From Caballeronia terrestris (GTDB lineage Bacteria > Pseudomonadota > Gammaproteobacteria > Burkholderiales > Burkholderiaceae), in contig NZ_FCOL02000004.1 of the NCBI RefSeq assembly GCF_001544515.1, forward strand, positions 1-64,000: DNA of 64,000 nucleotides, given 5' to 3'. The number at the start of each line of letters is the position of its first letter. The first letter of the stretch is position 1. The position numbers and the translations under genes were made by a program. Below are positions 50,263 through 59,237 of this stretch, piece by piece. The notes under the pieces were generated by a model. It was not told where the DNA came from. It saw nothing but the letters and a program-made list of their open reading frames with translations, and searched no databases.

Positions 50263-50628
50263 TCAGCCTACGGCTGCGCCGCTGGAGCCCTTCCTCGATG
50301 CTTTGGCCGCCTTCGCGGCCTTCGCTGCAGCCGCCTCCTTCGCGCGGCTCGCCTTCCTGACCACGTAGTCGATCGCATCCTGGCGCAGCCAGTGTCGATA
50401 GTTGCCATGCAGGCGGAACGAGGGCGGAAATTCCGGATCCTCCTTCGCTAGCTTGTTGAAGGTTGCGCGCGAGATGCCGAGCAGGTTGAGGAAAAACTGG
50501 CGGCCGACCACCGTGTGCGGGTCCGGCTCATCTCTATCGGCGGCCGCTCGTTGCGGCTCAGGCATGACGACCTTGCGGGGACGTCCTGGCCCACGCTTGC
50601 TCAGCGCTTCACTGGTTGATTCGCTCAT
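50263..50628 (-). CDS. AlpA-like regulator/excisionase of the satellite
   Basis: A 121-aa protein. Residues about 40-90 form a winged-helix AlpA/MerR-like domain: FFLNLLGISRATFNKLAKED, then FPPSFRLHGNYRHWLRQDAI with the basic wing. Flanks are a disordered basic N-terminus with an AT-hook-like GRPRK and a Lys/Ala tail. AlpA-type proteins of P4-like elements activate integrase expression and act as excisionases. First gene of the replication operon; two tandem 20-bp repeats lie upstream of its start. Confidence 0.82.
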   Translation of the reverse strand: MSESTSEALSKRGPGRPRKVVMPEPQRAAADRDEPDPHTVVGRQFFLNLLGISRATFNKLAKEDPEFPPSFRLHGNYRHWLRQDAIDYVVRKASRAKEAAAAKAAKAAKASRKGSSGAAVG

Positions 50629-51008
50629 CTCTGCACCTCATCAAAACTAGATTTGTTGGGCTTAGGATGCTCAACAAAGCAGGCAGATTCAAGCGGTCAG
50701 GCGGCTGTTTCAGCACTGGCGCGAAGGGAAAATACCCTGGCCTGATGACAGCGTCTGATTGTTTGAGAGTGCTGATGAGGTCGCGTGCATGGTCTTGAGC
50801 ACGCGTGCATGGTCTTGAGTAGGTGTGAGCAGGGAGAGCGCTGTAAACCCCGCCAGACGGGCGTCTGCGGGTTTTGCGTGATTCGGGCTCGCGGGCACCG
50901 AAACGGCCGAAAGTGAGTTTTGCCCGACGCCGAGCCGCGGCAGCAGATTCATTTTTATTTGCGTGAGGCGATCAAAGCTTTCTATTGGCTATGCGCTGCT
51001 AAGAGCCC
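50629..51008. other. Control region between AlpA-like gene and integrase
   Basis: 380 bp with no supported gene. It should hold the promoter of the minus-strand replication operon. It contains the tandem 20-bp repeats at 50781-50820. No clear terminator was seen at the integrase end. Confidence 0.5.
50781..50820. repeat. Two tandem 20-bp repeats upstream of the AlpA-like gene
   Basis: The unit NCGCGTGCATGGTCTTGAGN occurs twice with exact 20-bp spacing and 18 identical positions. The spacing of two helical turns suits an operator or an integrase arm site. Confidence 0.7.
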
Positions 51009-52250
51009 TCACCGCGCCACGTGCCGCGACGGCGGCTGGAGCGTCAGCACCTTAGCCTCCTCAACTGGCGTGTCGAGGAAAATCGCCCACGTTTCCATCA
51101 GCGGCCTGCGCGCATCGAGGTGCCGAGTTCGTTCATAACTTTTTTGCACCGCGCCGCGCTTGTCGTGCGCGAGCACGCTTTCGGCGACGTCCGGTTCGGC
51201 CTTCGCGTTTTCAGTGAGGAAGGTGCGCAGCGACGAGCGCATGCCGTGCGTGGTCACTGTGCCGAGCGGATAGCCGAGGCGACGTAGCAGTCCTGCGAGG
51301 TCAGCATCCCAGATCGGCTTGCCGGTCGAACTGGGGAACACGAGGTCAGTGGGACGTCGCTCGCCCGGCAGCGCTTCGAGCAGTTCGAGTGCGGCACCGG
51401 ACAACGGCACCCAATGTTCCTTCTTCGCCTTCATGCGCTCTTTCGGGATCCGCCACAGCTTCGCATCGAGGTCGATCTCGCCCCACGTCGCGCCGCTACC
51501 TTCACCTGCGCGCGTGCCGGTCAATACCAGCCATTCCATCAGGCGCGCCAGGTTGCCGGACTCGACGCGCAGCTTGACCATGAATGCAGGCATCTCGCGC
51601 CACGGCAGCGCCGGACGGTGCTCAGTTGCTTGGTCCACCGCTGGCAGCAGGTTCTCTAGGTGTCCGGCCAAGCGGGCAGGATTGTCGCCCTCGCGCCGCC
51701 CCGAACTCTTCGCCCAATCCAGCACGCGCTCGATGCGCTGGCGCAGCGCGGTCGCGGTCGCACGTCTGGCGGTCCAGATCGGTTCGAGCACGCGCAGGAT
51801 ATGCGTCGTGTGAATCTCGCCGAGGTCCATGCGTCCGATGACCGGGTTCACGTACATGTCGATCGAGCGTTGCCACGAGGTAGCGTTCGCCTCGGACCAG
51901 CCGCCTCGTTTCAGGTCGATGTAATGCGTCGCGGCGTCCTCGAAACTCATGCGCAGGTCCTGCTCGTTGCGCGCCACGCGCCGCGCGTTGTGCTTCTCGC
52001 CCAGCGGGTCGATGCCGTTGGCCTTCAGGCGTCGCGCCTCAGCGGCTTTGCTGCGCGCTTCAGATAGCGAGATCGTCGGATAACCGCCCAAACCCATTTC
52101 GCGATAACGGCCGTGAACGCCGTAGCGATACAGCCAGGATTTCGTGCCGGCCTTGCTGACTTGCAGCAGGAGGCCGCCGCCGTCGGGGTGATAGCCAGCT
52201 TTCGTGAGAGACTTGACCTGCTGGGCGGTCAGCCGATGGGTGTTGCGCAT
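51009..52250 (-). CDS. int: P4-type tyrosine integrase of the satellite
   Basis: A 413-aa integrase. Residues 1-85 form the DUF4102 arm-binding domain (HPDGGGLLLQVSKAGTKSWL, YREMGLGGYPTISLSEARSK). The core-binding domain follows. The catalytic domain has the first Arg in LTGTRAGEGSGATW, HGMRSSLRTF (H-x-x-R), the second His in VLAHDKRGAV and the nucleophile Tyr in VQKSYERT. AGAGGAACCCC precedes the ATG. The 22-bp right repeat lies 29 bp upstream of the start. Confidence 0.93.
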   Translation of the reverse strand: MRNTHRLTAQQVKSLTKAGYHPDGGGLLLQVSKAGTKSWLYRYGVHGRYREMGLGGYPTISLSEARSKAAEARRLKANGIDPLGEKHNARRVARNEQDLRMSFEDAATHYIDLKRGGWSEANATSWQRSIDMYVNPVIGRMDLGEIHTTHILRVLEPIWTARRATATALRQRIERVLDWAKSSGRREGDNPARLAGHLENLLPAVDQATEHRPALPWREMPAFMVKLRVESGNLARLMEWLVLTGTRAGEGSGATWGEIDLDAKLWRIPKERMKAKKEHWVPLSGAALELLEALPGERRPTDLVFPSSTGKPIWDADLAGLLRRLGYPLGTVTTHGMRSSLRTFLTENAKAEPDVAESVLAHDKRGAVQKSYERTRHLDARRPLMETWAIFLDTPVEEAKVLTLQPPSRHVAR

Positions 52251-52278
52251 AAGGGGTTCCTCTGAGGGGCGACACAGC

Positions 52279-52300
52279 CAACCCCCGCTTCTACCCCCGC
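52279..52300. repeat. Right 22-bp direct repeat of the satellite (attR candidate)
   Basis: Identical to 43961-43982. It lies 29 bp upstream of the integrase start, the usual distance for an attachment core in P4-type integrases. Confidence 0.75.
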
Positions 52301-52433
52301 CTTGAGGTTAGATGGTGTTGTGCTGTGTTGACATAGTGTTAGTCTCTTTAATTGTATCAGAGCCTTGCGGAATAAGCCTTTCCAGGCTATAACACGAGCT
52401 AACACACACTCAAAGGATAGTGCGATTTTCTTT
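52301..52433. other. Unassigned AT-rich segment between right repeat and dispersed repeat
   Basis: 133 bp of lower GC that belongs neither to the dispersed repeat nor inside the 22-bp repeats. It contains several TAACAC or GTGTTA-type strings that could be integrase arm sites or promoter parts. It may be part of the satellite if the true ends are wider, at CTGCTGCAAAGA (43895-43906 and 52434-52445). Confidence 0.4.
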
Positions 52434-52584
52434 CTGCTGCAAAGAAAGTAAGCAAAGAAAGCAGCTTCCAACCGCCAAAGCTAACCAATCCTCACTCGCG
52501 TATCAACGGATTGGCGCTGGAGAGTAAGTGTCGCCCTCACGGTAGAACCGGGCTTGGCTCGCGGACCCACTGTGACAACTCGCA
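52425..52584. repeat. Palindrome arm 1 of the dispersed repeat
   Basis: The reverse complement of this arm matches 52790-52950 with few mismatches, over tracts such as CTTACTCTCCAGCGCCAATC and GCGAGCCAAGCCCGG. It continues the fragment at 43790-43906. Confidence 0.8.
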
Positions 52585-52789
52585 GTACATCGGACAGGTG
52601 CAGCAGTCATACATCCGTCCTCGCGCTACGCGCTCAGACGTGGGGTGCATCGGGCGATAGCCAAGGTAAGCGCGAACGACAAGATGACTGTGGTCGAACA
52701 AGGCGACGCGCAAGAAGACGGGTTTCAGCGAACCCCGCGTCCGAGCGAAGCGAGGACGGAGCCAAACGGAGCGCATACCACTCAGAGGA
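52585..52789. other. Spacer of the large palindrome
   Basis: About 205 bp. Open frames exist on both strands (for example YRPMHPTSERVARG on minus) but look like fixed parts of the repeat rather than genes. No start signal. Confidence 0.4.
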
Positions 52790-53042
52790 AGTGCGCGTTG
52801 CCACAGTGGGTCCGCGAGCCAAGCCCGGTTCCACCGTGAGGGCGACACTTACTCTCCAGCGCCAATCCGTTCTTACGCGAGTGAGGGTTGGTTAGCACTG
52901 GCGGTTGGAAGCTGCTTTCTTTGCTTACTTTCTTTGCAGCAGCAAAGAAAGTAAGTCCCGCCCCGGACAGGGGCAGAGCAAATAGACCGATATCAAGGCA
53001 AGTTTCATGGGAGCACAGGCGCATCAAACGGTTGAACCCCCA
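52790..53042. repeat. Palindrome arm 2, full inverted copy of the dispersed repeat
   Basis: An uninterrupted copy in reverse orientation: 52790-52950 pairs with arm 1 and 52937-53042 corresponds to the left fragment at 43790-43906. It shows what the element looked like before the island interrupted the other copy. It ends in a CCCCACC-rich tract before the glk-hexR stop. Confidence 0.8.
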
Positions 53043-53074
53043 ACCCCACCCCACCCCACCCCCGAGCGCCAGCG

Positions 53075-55000
53075 TCACTCCCGCGCCGCGCCCGATGCTC
53101 CGTGGCTCAGCCAGTCCAGCACGGCGCCCGCCTCCTCGTCGCCGGCTTCGCGCACCTTCGCGACCGTCTCGTTCAGCTTCGCGCCCGCCTGCGGCGCCGC
53201 GCGCCGAATAGCGACCCCCACCGCGAGAATATCGATGATGACGAGATGCAAGATGCGCGAAATCATCGACAACTGCGACTCGCGGATCTCGATGTGATCC
53301 GTTTCCAGCGCTACCGTCGCGCGCTTGGCGAGCGGCGTGTTGCTCGACGTGATCGCGACCACCGTCGCGCCCTGCTGCATCGCGACTTCCAGCACGCGCA
53401 GCAATTCGGGCGCGCGCCCCGACTTCGACACCGCCACGATCACATCGCCCTTGCCGAGCAGCGCCGCCGACGCCGCCTGCATGTACAAATCGCCGTAAGC
53501 GATCGTCGGAATGCCGAAGCGGAAGAACTTGTAGTGCGCGTCCTGCGCAACGATGTTCGAGTTGCCGAGCCCGTAGAACTCGATGCGCCGCGCGCCGTTC
53601 AGAATGTCGATCGCGCGCTCGACGTTGTCGAAATTGAGATGCTCGCGCAGCTGCAAAATCGCCGACACGGTGTTGTCGAGCACCTTCGCGCCGAAGTCGG
53701 TGGCGGTGTCGCCGAGATGCACCTGGCTGTGGCTCACGGGAATCGTGCCGGTCAGGCCGGTCGCGAGCTTGAGCTTGAAGTCGGAGAGCCCCGTGCAGCC
53801 GAGCGAGCGGCAAAAGCGGATCACCGTCGGCTGGCTGACGTCGGCTTTCCTCGCGATGTCGATGATCGGATCGTTGATGATCGAGCGCGGGTGATTCAGC
53901 GCCAGGTCGGCGACGCGCCGCTCCGCAGGCGTCAGCGCGTCGCGCATCTGGCGAATCCGCTCGAACACCGCCGACGAGCCGCTGTTCGCGCGATTCGACA
54001 GTTGCTCGGCCAGAATCGCCGAAACGCCGAGGAACGCCGGATATTCCGCCGTGATGACGTAGGTCGGAATGCCGGACAGATACTGCTGAAAGCGCCCTTT
54101 GGCCTCGAAACGCTCGCGAAATGGCGACTTGTGGAACAGTTCGCCCAACTTGAGCACCACGCCACCGCCAATATAGATGCCGCCCAGCGCGCCGAGCGTC
54201 ACCGCGATATTCCCTGAGAACGTGCCGAGAATGCCGCAGAAGCAGTTGACGGCTTCGAGCGCGAGCGCCTCGCCGTCGTGGGCGCGCTTGGTGACGTCGG
54301 CGCTCGTGAACGGCTCGGCGACCGCTACGCCGTCGCGCTCCGCGAACGCGCGGTAGATCACCTCCAGCCCCGGCCCCGCCGAGACGCGCTCGAACGACAC
54401 GTGACTCGGAAACTTGCGGCGCGCGTAGCGCAGCACGAGGTCTTCGTCTTCGTTCGTCGGCGCGAAAGTGGCGTGGCCGCCCTCGCTGCCGAGCGCGATC
54501 CAGCGGTCATCCGCCGGAATCAGGCCCGAGACGCCCAGGCCGGTGCCCGGCCCGAGCAGGCCGATCACGCTGTTCTGCCGCCGCGCGCCGCCGCCGACCT
54601 GCACGCGCTGCGCGTCGGTCAGGCCCGGCAGCGCCATCGCGAGCGCGGTGAAGTCGTTGACGACAAGCAGCGTGTCGAAGCCGAGCGCCCGGCGCGTCGC
54701 TTCGATCGAAAAACTCCAGTCGTGATTGGTCATCGCGACGTGATCGCCGTCGACCGGATTCGCGATCGCCACCGCCGCGTGGTTGACGCGGCCGACCTTG
54801 GTGTCCTTCAGGTACTGCTGCATGACCTCGGCGATGCCGGGATAGTCGGCGCCCGGATACACGCGGATCTGGCCGATCTCGCCGGGCGCCGTTTCCAGCG
54901 CGAAGCGCGCGTTGGTGCCGCCGACGTCGGCGAGCAGCCTCGGTCCGTCGGGATGCTGGTTGCCGGCCGGCGCGGCCTTGCTATGCACACCAGTAGACAT
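53075..55000 (-). CDS. glk: Bifunctional glucokinase / RpiR(HexR)-family regulator
   Basis: A 641-aa fusion. Residues 1-335 are glucokinase, phosphorylating glucose with [18 protein letters not shown] phosphate motif, [20 protein letters not shown] and [11 protein letters not shown] with the catalytic region. Residues about 350-425 are an RpiR helix-turn-helix ([40 protein letters not shown]). Residues about 445-610 are the SIS sugar-phosphate-binding domain ([40 protein letters not shown]). The regulator half resembles HexR, which senses KDPG. ATG 55000 overlaps the end of pgl by 20 bp. The operator at 57349 fits. Confidence 0.93.
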   Translation of the reverse strand: MSTGVHSKAAPAGNQHPDGPRLLADVGGTNARFALETAPGEIGQIRVYPGADYPGIAEVMQQYLKDTKVGRVNHAAVAIANPVDGDHVAMTNHDWSFSIEATRRALGFDTLLVVNDFTALAMALPGLTDAQRVQVGGGARRQNSVIGLLGPGTGLGVSGLIPADDRWIALGSEGGHATFAPTNEDEDLVLRYARRKFPSHVSFERVSAGPGLEVIYRAFAERDGVAVAEPFTSADVTKRAHDGEALALEAVNCFCGILGTFSGNIAVTLGALGGIYIGGGVVLKLGELFHKSPFRERFEAKGRFQQYLSGIPTYVITAEYPAFLGVSAILAEQLSNRANSGSSAVFERIRQMRDALTPAERRVADLALNHPRSIINDPIIDIARKADVSQPTVIRFCRSLGCTGLSDFKLKLATGLTGTIPVSHSQVHLGDTATDFGAKVLDNTVSAILQLREHLNFDNVERAIDILNGARRIEFYGLGNSNIVAQDAHYKFFRFGIPTIAYGDLYMQAASAALLGKGDVIVAVSKSGRAPELLRVLEVAMQQGATVVAITSSNTPLAKRATVALETDHIEIRESQLSMISRILHLVIIDILAVGVAIRRAAPQAGAKLNETVAKVREAGDEEAGAVLDWLSHGASGAARE

Positions 55001-55685
55001 CGAGCTTGACTCCCTGAGCATTGGCCAACGTCGAGATGGCGTTCTTTTGCGGCGCGGCGAGCGCCGCGTTCAATACGTCGAGCTTCTTCTGGCCCGCGAT
55101 CAGCAGATACAACTGGCCGACCTGCTTCAGCGCCGACATCGACAGGCTCACGCGCGGGTGCGGCGCGCTCGCCGGATGCACGGCGATGAAGCGGTCGGCG
55201 GTCGTGATCGCGATATCCCACTCGGGGGCGTCGGCGAAGATCGAGGCCGTGTGGCCGTCCTCGCCCATGCCCAGCACAGCGGCGTCCGGCAGGCGGCGCT
55301 GCGCGTCGCCGTTCAGATCGGCGACGTGCTCTTCCAGCGACTGCGCCGTGTCGACGAGCGGCCAGAAGTACGCCGCGCTCGCCGCGTCCTGCAGGAGCGT
55401 CTCGCGCACGAGGCGCGCGTTGCTCGCGGTGTCGGATTCGGGCACCCAGCGGTCATCGACGAGCGTCACGTCGATGTGCGCCCAGTCGAGCGCGTGCGTG
55501 GCAAGCGTCTGCAAAAAGGGACGCGGGCTCGTGCCGCCGGACACGGCGAGCGTCGCGTGGGGGGCTTGAGCGCCGCCGGACGCGGCGCCGCGAGCCGCCA
55601 GCGACGCCTGTAGCGCGTCGCCCACGGCTTTCGCCAGCGCGTCCGACTGGGCGCGCGGGTCGTCGAAAGTGTGAAGCTCGATCAC
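54981..55685 (-). CDS. pgl: 6-phosphogluconolactonase
   Basis: A 234-aa enzyme that hydrolyses 6-phosphoglucono-1,5-lactone to 6-phosphogluconate after Zwf. Family sequence: [20 protein letters not shown] near the N-terminus, [20 protein letters not shown] and [18 protein letters not shown] carrying catalytic His. GTG 55685 follows GGAGGAGCA, a strong ribosome-binding site. Second gene of zwf-pgl-glk. Confidence 0.94.
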   Translation of the reverse strand: MIELHTFDDPRAQSDALAKAVGDALQASLAARGAASGGAQAPHATLAVSGGTSPRPFLQTLATHALDWAHIDVTLVDDRWVPESDTASNARLVRETLLQDAASAAYFWPLVDTAQSLEEHVADLNGDAQRRLPDAAVLGMGEDGHTASIFADAPEWDIAITTADRFIAVHPASAPHPRVSLSMSALKQVGQLYLLIAGQKKLDVLNAALAAPQKNAISTLANAQGVKLDVYWCA

Positions 55686-55827
55686 TGCTCCTCCATCCTG
55701 CTTTGTTTTGATTTGATCAGCCCGCCGCTTTGATGCGGGGCGGCGGGTGTCTTCCCCAACTCTTCTGCGCTCTATTGTCGTCTTGTTTTGTAAGCTTCAC
55801 CGTCTGCCAAAAAGCGCCGCGCCGGGC

Positions 55828-57291
55828 TCAGTTCTCTTCTTCCAGCCAGCACGTTCCGTGCTGCGCCAGCATCGCACTCGATGCCGCCGGTCCCCACGTG
55901 CCCGCCGCGTAAGGCTTCGGCGGCTTGGCGGAGACGGCCCATTCGTTCAGGATCGGTTCGACCCAGCGCCACGCCGCTTCCTGCTCGTCGCGCCGCACGA
56001 AGAGCGCAAGGCGCCCGCGAATCACGTCGAGCAACAGGCGCTGGTACGCCTCCATCTGCCCTTCGCGGAAAAACTGGTCGAACGCGAGGTCGAGGTGCAC
56101 GCTCGCGAGATTCATCCCTTCGCCCGGCTGCTTCGCGAGGCAATAAAGGCGGATGGTTTCGTTCGGCTGCAAGCGGATAACGAGGCGGTTCGCCCCGGCG
56201 CGCAAGGCGTTCGCGCCAAGCGCCGAGTGCGGCACCGGGCGGAAATTCACGACGATCTCCGCGACCCGGTCCGCCAGCCGCTTGCCCGTGCGCAGGAAGA
56301 ACGGCACGCCGGCCCAGCGCCAGTTTTCGATCTCGACCTTCAGCGCGACGAAGGTTTCCGTCCTGCTCTCGGTGCGCACGCCGGGTTCGGTCGCGTAGGC
56401 AGGCACCGACTGGCCCTTGATCACGCCCGCGTGATACTGGCCGCGCACGGCGACCTTGCTGATGTCGCGTTCGTCGATGGGCTTGAGCGCGCGCAGCACG
56501 CGCAGCTTCTCGTCGCGGACGGAATCGGAATCCATCGAATGCGGCGGCTCCATCGTCACGATCGAGAGCAATTGCAGCAGGTGGTTCTGCACCATGTCGC
56601 GCAACGCGCCGGTGTTGTCGTAGAAATCGCCGCGCGCTTCTACCCCCAGTTCTTCCGCGATCGTGATCTGGATGCTCTCCACCCATTCGCGGCGCCAGAG
56701 CGGCTCGAACAGCGCATTGCCGAAGCGCAGTGCGAGCAGGTTCTGCACCGGCTCCTTGCCGAGATAGTGGTCGATCCGGTAGATCTGCTCTTCCTGGAAG
56801 ATCTCGCCGACCGCGTCGTTGATCGCATTCGACGATTCCAGGTCGTAGCCGAGCGGCTTTTCCAGCACGATGCGCGCGTTCTGGTTCAGCCCGACTTCGG
56901 CGAGCGCGCGGCAGATCGGCACGAAAAGCGACGGCCCGGTCGCGAGATAGAAGACGCGCGTGCCGTCGTGCTGGGCAACCGCGTCACGCAGGATGCGGAA
57001 ATCCTCCGGCCGGCCGAGGTCGATATGCACGTATTCGACGCGCGCGAGAAAGCTTGTCCACGCCGTTTCGTCCACGACACCGTTCTTCGCGACGTGTGGC
57101 TTCACGTGCTCCTCGACCCAGCCGAGATACGCCTCGCGCGTCTCGACGCCGCGCGCCACCGCGACGATCTTGCCCGCCGCCGCAAGCATGCCCGCACGGT
57201 GCGCTTCGAAGAGCGCCGGCAGGATCTTGCGCATCGAGAGATCGCCGGTTCCGCCGAACAGCACGAAGATGAAATTCGAGTCGGTTTGCAT
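55828..57291 (-). CDS. zwf: Glucose-6-phosphate 1-dehydrogenase
   Basis: A 487-aa enzyme oxidising glucose-6-phosphate with NADP. Coenzyme motif FVLFGGTGDLSMRKILPALF, active-site RIDHYLGKEPVQNLLALRF with the catalytic His, LEKPLGYDLESS and the C-terminal GPAASSAMLAQHG all present. First gene of the leftward operon, its start 57 bp from the HexR-type operator. GGAGAC precedes ATG. A 142-bp gap separates it from pgl. Confidence 0.95.
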   Translation of the reverse strand: MQTDSNFIFVLFGGTGDLSMRKILPALFEAHRAGMLAAAGKIVAVARGVETREAYLGWVEEHVKPHVAKNGVVDETAWTSFLARVEYVHIDLGRPEDFRILRDAVAQHDGTRVFYLATGPSLFVPICRALAEVGLNQNARIVLEKPLGYDLESSNAINDAVGEIFQEEQIYRIDHYLGKEPVQNLLALRFGNALFEPLWRREWVESIQITIAEELGVEARGDFYDNTGALRDMVQNHLLQLLSIVTMEPPHSMDSDSVRDEKLRVLRALKPIDERDISKVAVRGQYHAGVIKGQSVPAYATEPGVRTESRTETFVALKVEIENWRWAGVPFFLRTGKRLADRVAEIVVNFRPVPHSALGANALRAGANRLVIRLQPNETIRLYCLAKQPGEGMNLASVHLDLAFDQFFREGQMEAYQRLLLDVIRGRLALFVRRDEQEAAWRWVEPILNEWAVSAKPPKPYAAGTWGPAASSAMLAQHGTCWLEEEN

Positions 57292-57336
57292 GTGTCTCCG
57301 TCGTCCTCAGGAGGACCGTAGTCCGATAAAAATATT

Positions 57337-57366
57337 TTTGACACTGAATTGTAGTTTAACTACAAT
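57337..57366 (+). promoter_or_regulatory. Sigma-70-type promoter facing the sugar importer
   Basis: TTGACA (57337) and TACAAT (57361) with an 18-bp spacer. It points toward the importer operon, leaving a leader of about 460 nt. The -10 box lies inside the HexR-type palindrome. Confidence 0.55.
57349..57365. promoter_or_regulatory. HexR-type operator, perfect palindrome
   Basis: TTGTAGTT-T-AACTACAA is a perfect 8+1+8 palindrome and fits the HexR consensus TGTARTxxxxxYTACA known from Gammaproteobacteria. It lies between the divergent zwf and sugar-transporter operons and overlaps the -10 box of the promoter at 57337. The regulator would be the RpiR half of the Glk fusion. Confidence 0.75.
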
Positions 57367-57830
57367 CCAAATCAAGAGGTAATGTCATCCCGGAATAAAA
57401 AGCTTATGTCAATAAGAATATGAGCGTTTTCCCGAGGTTTTGGCGTTTTTTTGCATGTTAACGGACCTCCGGCGCCGGCGCCTTTTGCGCCGGTGATCGG
57501 GCGCCAGTTTTCAGCAGCCTCGTGCCTTCGCGCCGTACGAACGCCGTGCAAGCGGCAATCGGCGGGCAAAGGCTCAAGCAAAATCAAAAGAGGAGACAAC
57601 CGTTGCGATTCGAAACACTCATCTCTTGAGAGCCGTACGGCCGCCTATCGGTCTGCCGGCCTTGGCGCGCGAGTCCCAGAGGTTCTCTGCCGACCCGCCG
57701 CACTCTCCCCGCCGACACGCCGAGCCCCGGCCACCCCGTTTTTTTCGTTTTACCCGTGTTTCCAGCCACCGCTTCCTGCTGCATCAGGGGCCAATCGTTT
57801 TTTGTTCAGGTGTTTCGGAGGAGATAAACA
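57367..57830 (+). other. Long leader of the sugar importer operon
   Basis: About 460 bp with GC-rich hairpins (for example GGCGCCGGCGCC and GCGCCGG around 57470-57500) and no supported ORF. A plus-strand frame at 57451 has no start signal. TCGGAGGAG before 57831 is the ribosome-binding site of the first importer gene. Confidence 0.45.
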
Positions 57831-59081
57831 ATGAAAGTCCGTAAGCTCATGGGCGCGCTTTGCGCCGCTGGTCTCATGTGTGGCGCGTCGGCGTCGGTGC
57901 AGGCGGCCGAAGCCGTGTCGGTGTTGCACTGGTGGACGTCCGGCGGTGAATCGAAGGCGATTGGCGTGCTCAAGGACGACATGACCAAGCAGGGCTACAC
58001 GTGGAAGGACTTCGCCGTCGCCGGTGGCGCCGGTGCCGCTGCGATGACCGCGCTGAAGACCCAGGTGATTTCCGGCAACGCGCCGACGGCTGCGCAAATC
58101 AAGGGTCCGCTGATCCAGGAATGGGCGGAGCAAGGCGTGCTCGTGCCGATCGATTCGGTCGCCGGCGACTGGAAGAAGAACCTGCCGCCTGAAATCGACA
58201 AGATCATGCACGCCGACGGCCACTACGTCGCCGCGCCCTTCTCGGTGCACCGCGTGAACTGGCTGTACATCAACAAGGCCGCCCTCGACAAGGCCGGCGG
58301 CAAGGTGCCGACCACCTGGCCCGAATTCTTCGAAGTCGCCGACAAGATGAAGGCCGCGGGCCTGGTCGCGGTCGCGGCCGGCGGCCAGCCGTGGCAGGAC
58401 CTGACGCTGTGGGAAGACGTCGTGCTGTCGCAAGGCGCGGATTTCTACAAGAAGGCGATCGTCGATCTGGACCAGAAGACGCTGACCTCCGACCAGATGG
58501 TCAAGGTGTTCGATACGGTCCGCAAGGTCCAGTCGTATTTCGATAACGGCCGCACCGGCCGCGACTGGAACCTCGCCACGGCGATGGTCATCAACGGCAA
58601 GGCCGGCATGCAGTTCATGGGCGACTGGGCGAAGGGCGAATTCGCCGGCGCAAACAAGAAGGCGGGCACCGACTACGTCTGCGCGGCCGTGCCGGGCACG
58701 GAGAAGTCGTTCACGTTCAACGTCGACTCGTTCGTGTTCTTCCAGCAGAAGGGCCAGAAGACCGCCACGCCGGGTCAGCTCGCGCTCGCGAAGACCATCA
58801 TGTCGCCGGAATTCCAGGAGCAGTTCAGCCTGAACAAGGGTTCAGTGCCGGCACGCCTGGGCGTCAAGATGGACAAGTTCGACGACTGCGCGAAAAAAGC
58901 GTATTCCGACGAACAGACGTCGCTCAAGTCGGGCGGCTATGTGCCCTCGCTCGCGCACGGCATGGCTCAGGGCGACGCGACCGCTGGCGCGATCACGGAC
59001 GTCGTGACGAAGTTCATGAACTCGTCGCAGGATTCGAAGAGCGCGGTTCAGGCTCTGGCGAACGCCGCCAAGACGAAGTAA
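57831..59081 (+). CDS. Sugar (probably glucose) ABC transporter substrate-binding protein
   Basis: A 416-aa periplasmic binding protein of ABC family 1 (CUT1). The signal peptide MKVRKLMGALCAAGLMCGAS ends after VQA. The mature start AEAVSVLHWWTSGGESKAIG, with GPLIQEWAEQGVLVPIDSVA and YVAAPFSVHRVNWLYINKAA, is that of the glucose-binding proteins of Pseudomonas (GtsA-like). Position beside zwf and glk supports glucose or mannose. First gene of a four-gene importer operon. Confidence 0.9.
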   Translation: MKVRKLMGALCAAGLMCGASASVQAAEAVSVLHWWTSGGESKAIGVLKDDMTKQGYTWKDFAVAGGAGAAAMTALKTQVISGNAPTAAQIKGPLIQEWAEQGVLVPIDSVAGDWKKNLPPEIDKIMHADGHYVAAPFSVHRVNWLYINKAALDKAGGKVPTTWPEFFEVADKMKAAGLVAVAAGGQPWQDLTLWEDVVLSQGADFYKKAIVDLDQKTLTSDQMVKVFDTVRKVQSYFDNGRTGRDWNLATAMVINGKAGMQFMGDWAKGEFAGANKKAGTDYVCAAVPGTEKSFTFNVDSFVFFQQKGQKTATPGQLALAKTIMSPEFQEQFSLNKGSVPARLGVKMDKFDDCAKKAYSDEQTSLKSGGYVPSLAHGMAQGDATAGAITDVVTKFMNSSQDSKSAVQALANAAKTK

Positions 59082-59237
59082 TGACGTAGAGCAAGCGGGC
59101 GCCGTGCGGTTTGCACCGATGGCGTCCGCTTCGAAAGAAGCACCAAAATCGTCGCATCATGTGCTGGCGTGACACTGGGTAGCGCCGCTCTCTCGCGCTC
59201 CCGGCGGCTCGCCGGCACGTTTTCCAGGAGTCGAGTT

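Larger units (their letters stand above)
43961..52300. mobile_element. Phage-satellite-like island carrying its own capsid gene
   Basis: About 8.3 kb bounded by the exact 22-bp direct repeats. All recognised genes are on the minus strand, in the order integrase, AlpA-like regulator, small ORF, CHC2 primase-like, RepA-like ATPase, iteron cluster, nuclease-like, three small proteins, prohead protease, major capsid protein. No portal, terminase, head-tail connector, tail, lysis or CI-type repressor gene is present, so it cannot form a complete virion alone. The replication and AlpA modules resemble P4 and PICI satellites; capsid plus protease recalls capsid-forming PICIs, but with a much smaller set. 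Integration is into a dispersed repeat rather than a tRNA. Confidence 0.8.

Noticed and set aside
52782..53813. 343-codon minus-strand ORF spanning the palindrome and the glk end
   Set aside because: Shifted frame of glk-hexR joined to the dispersed repeat; no coherent domain.
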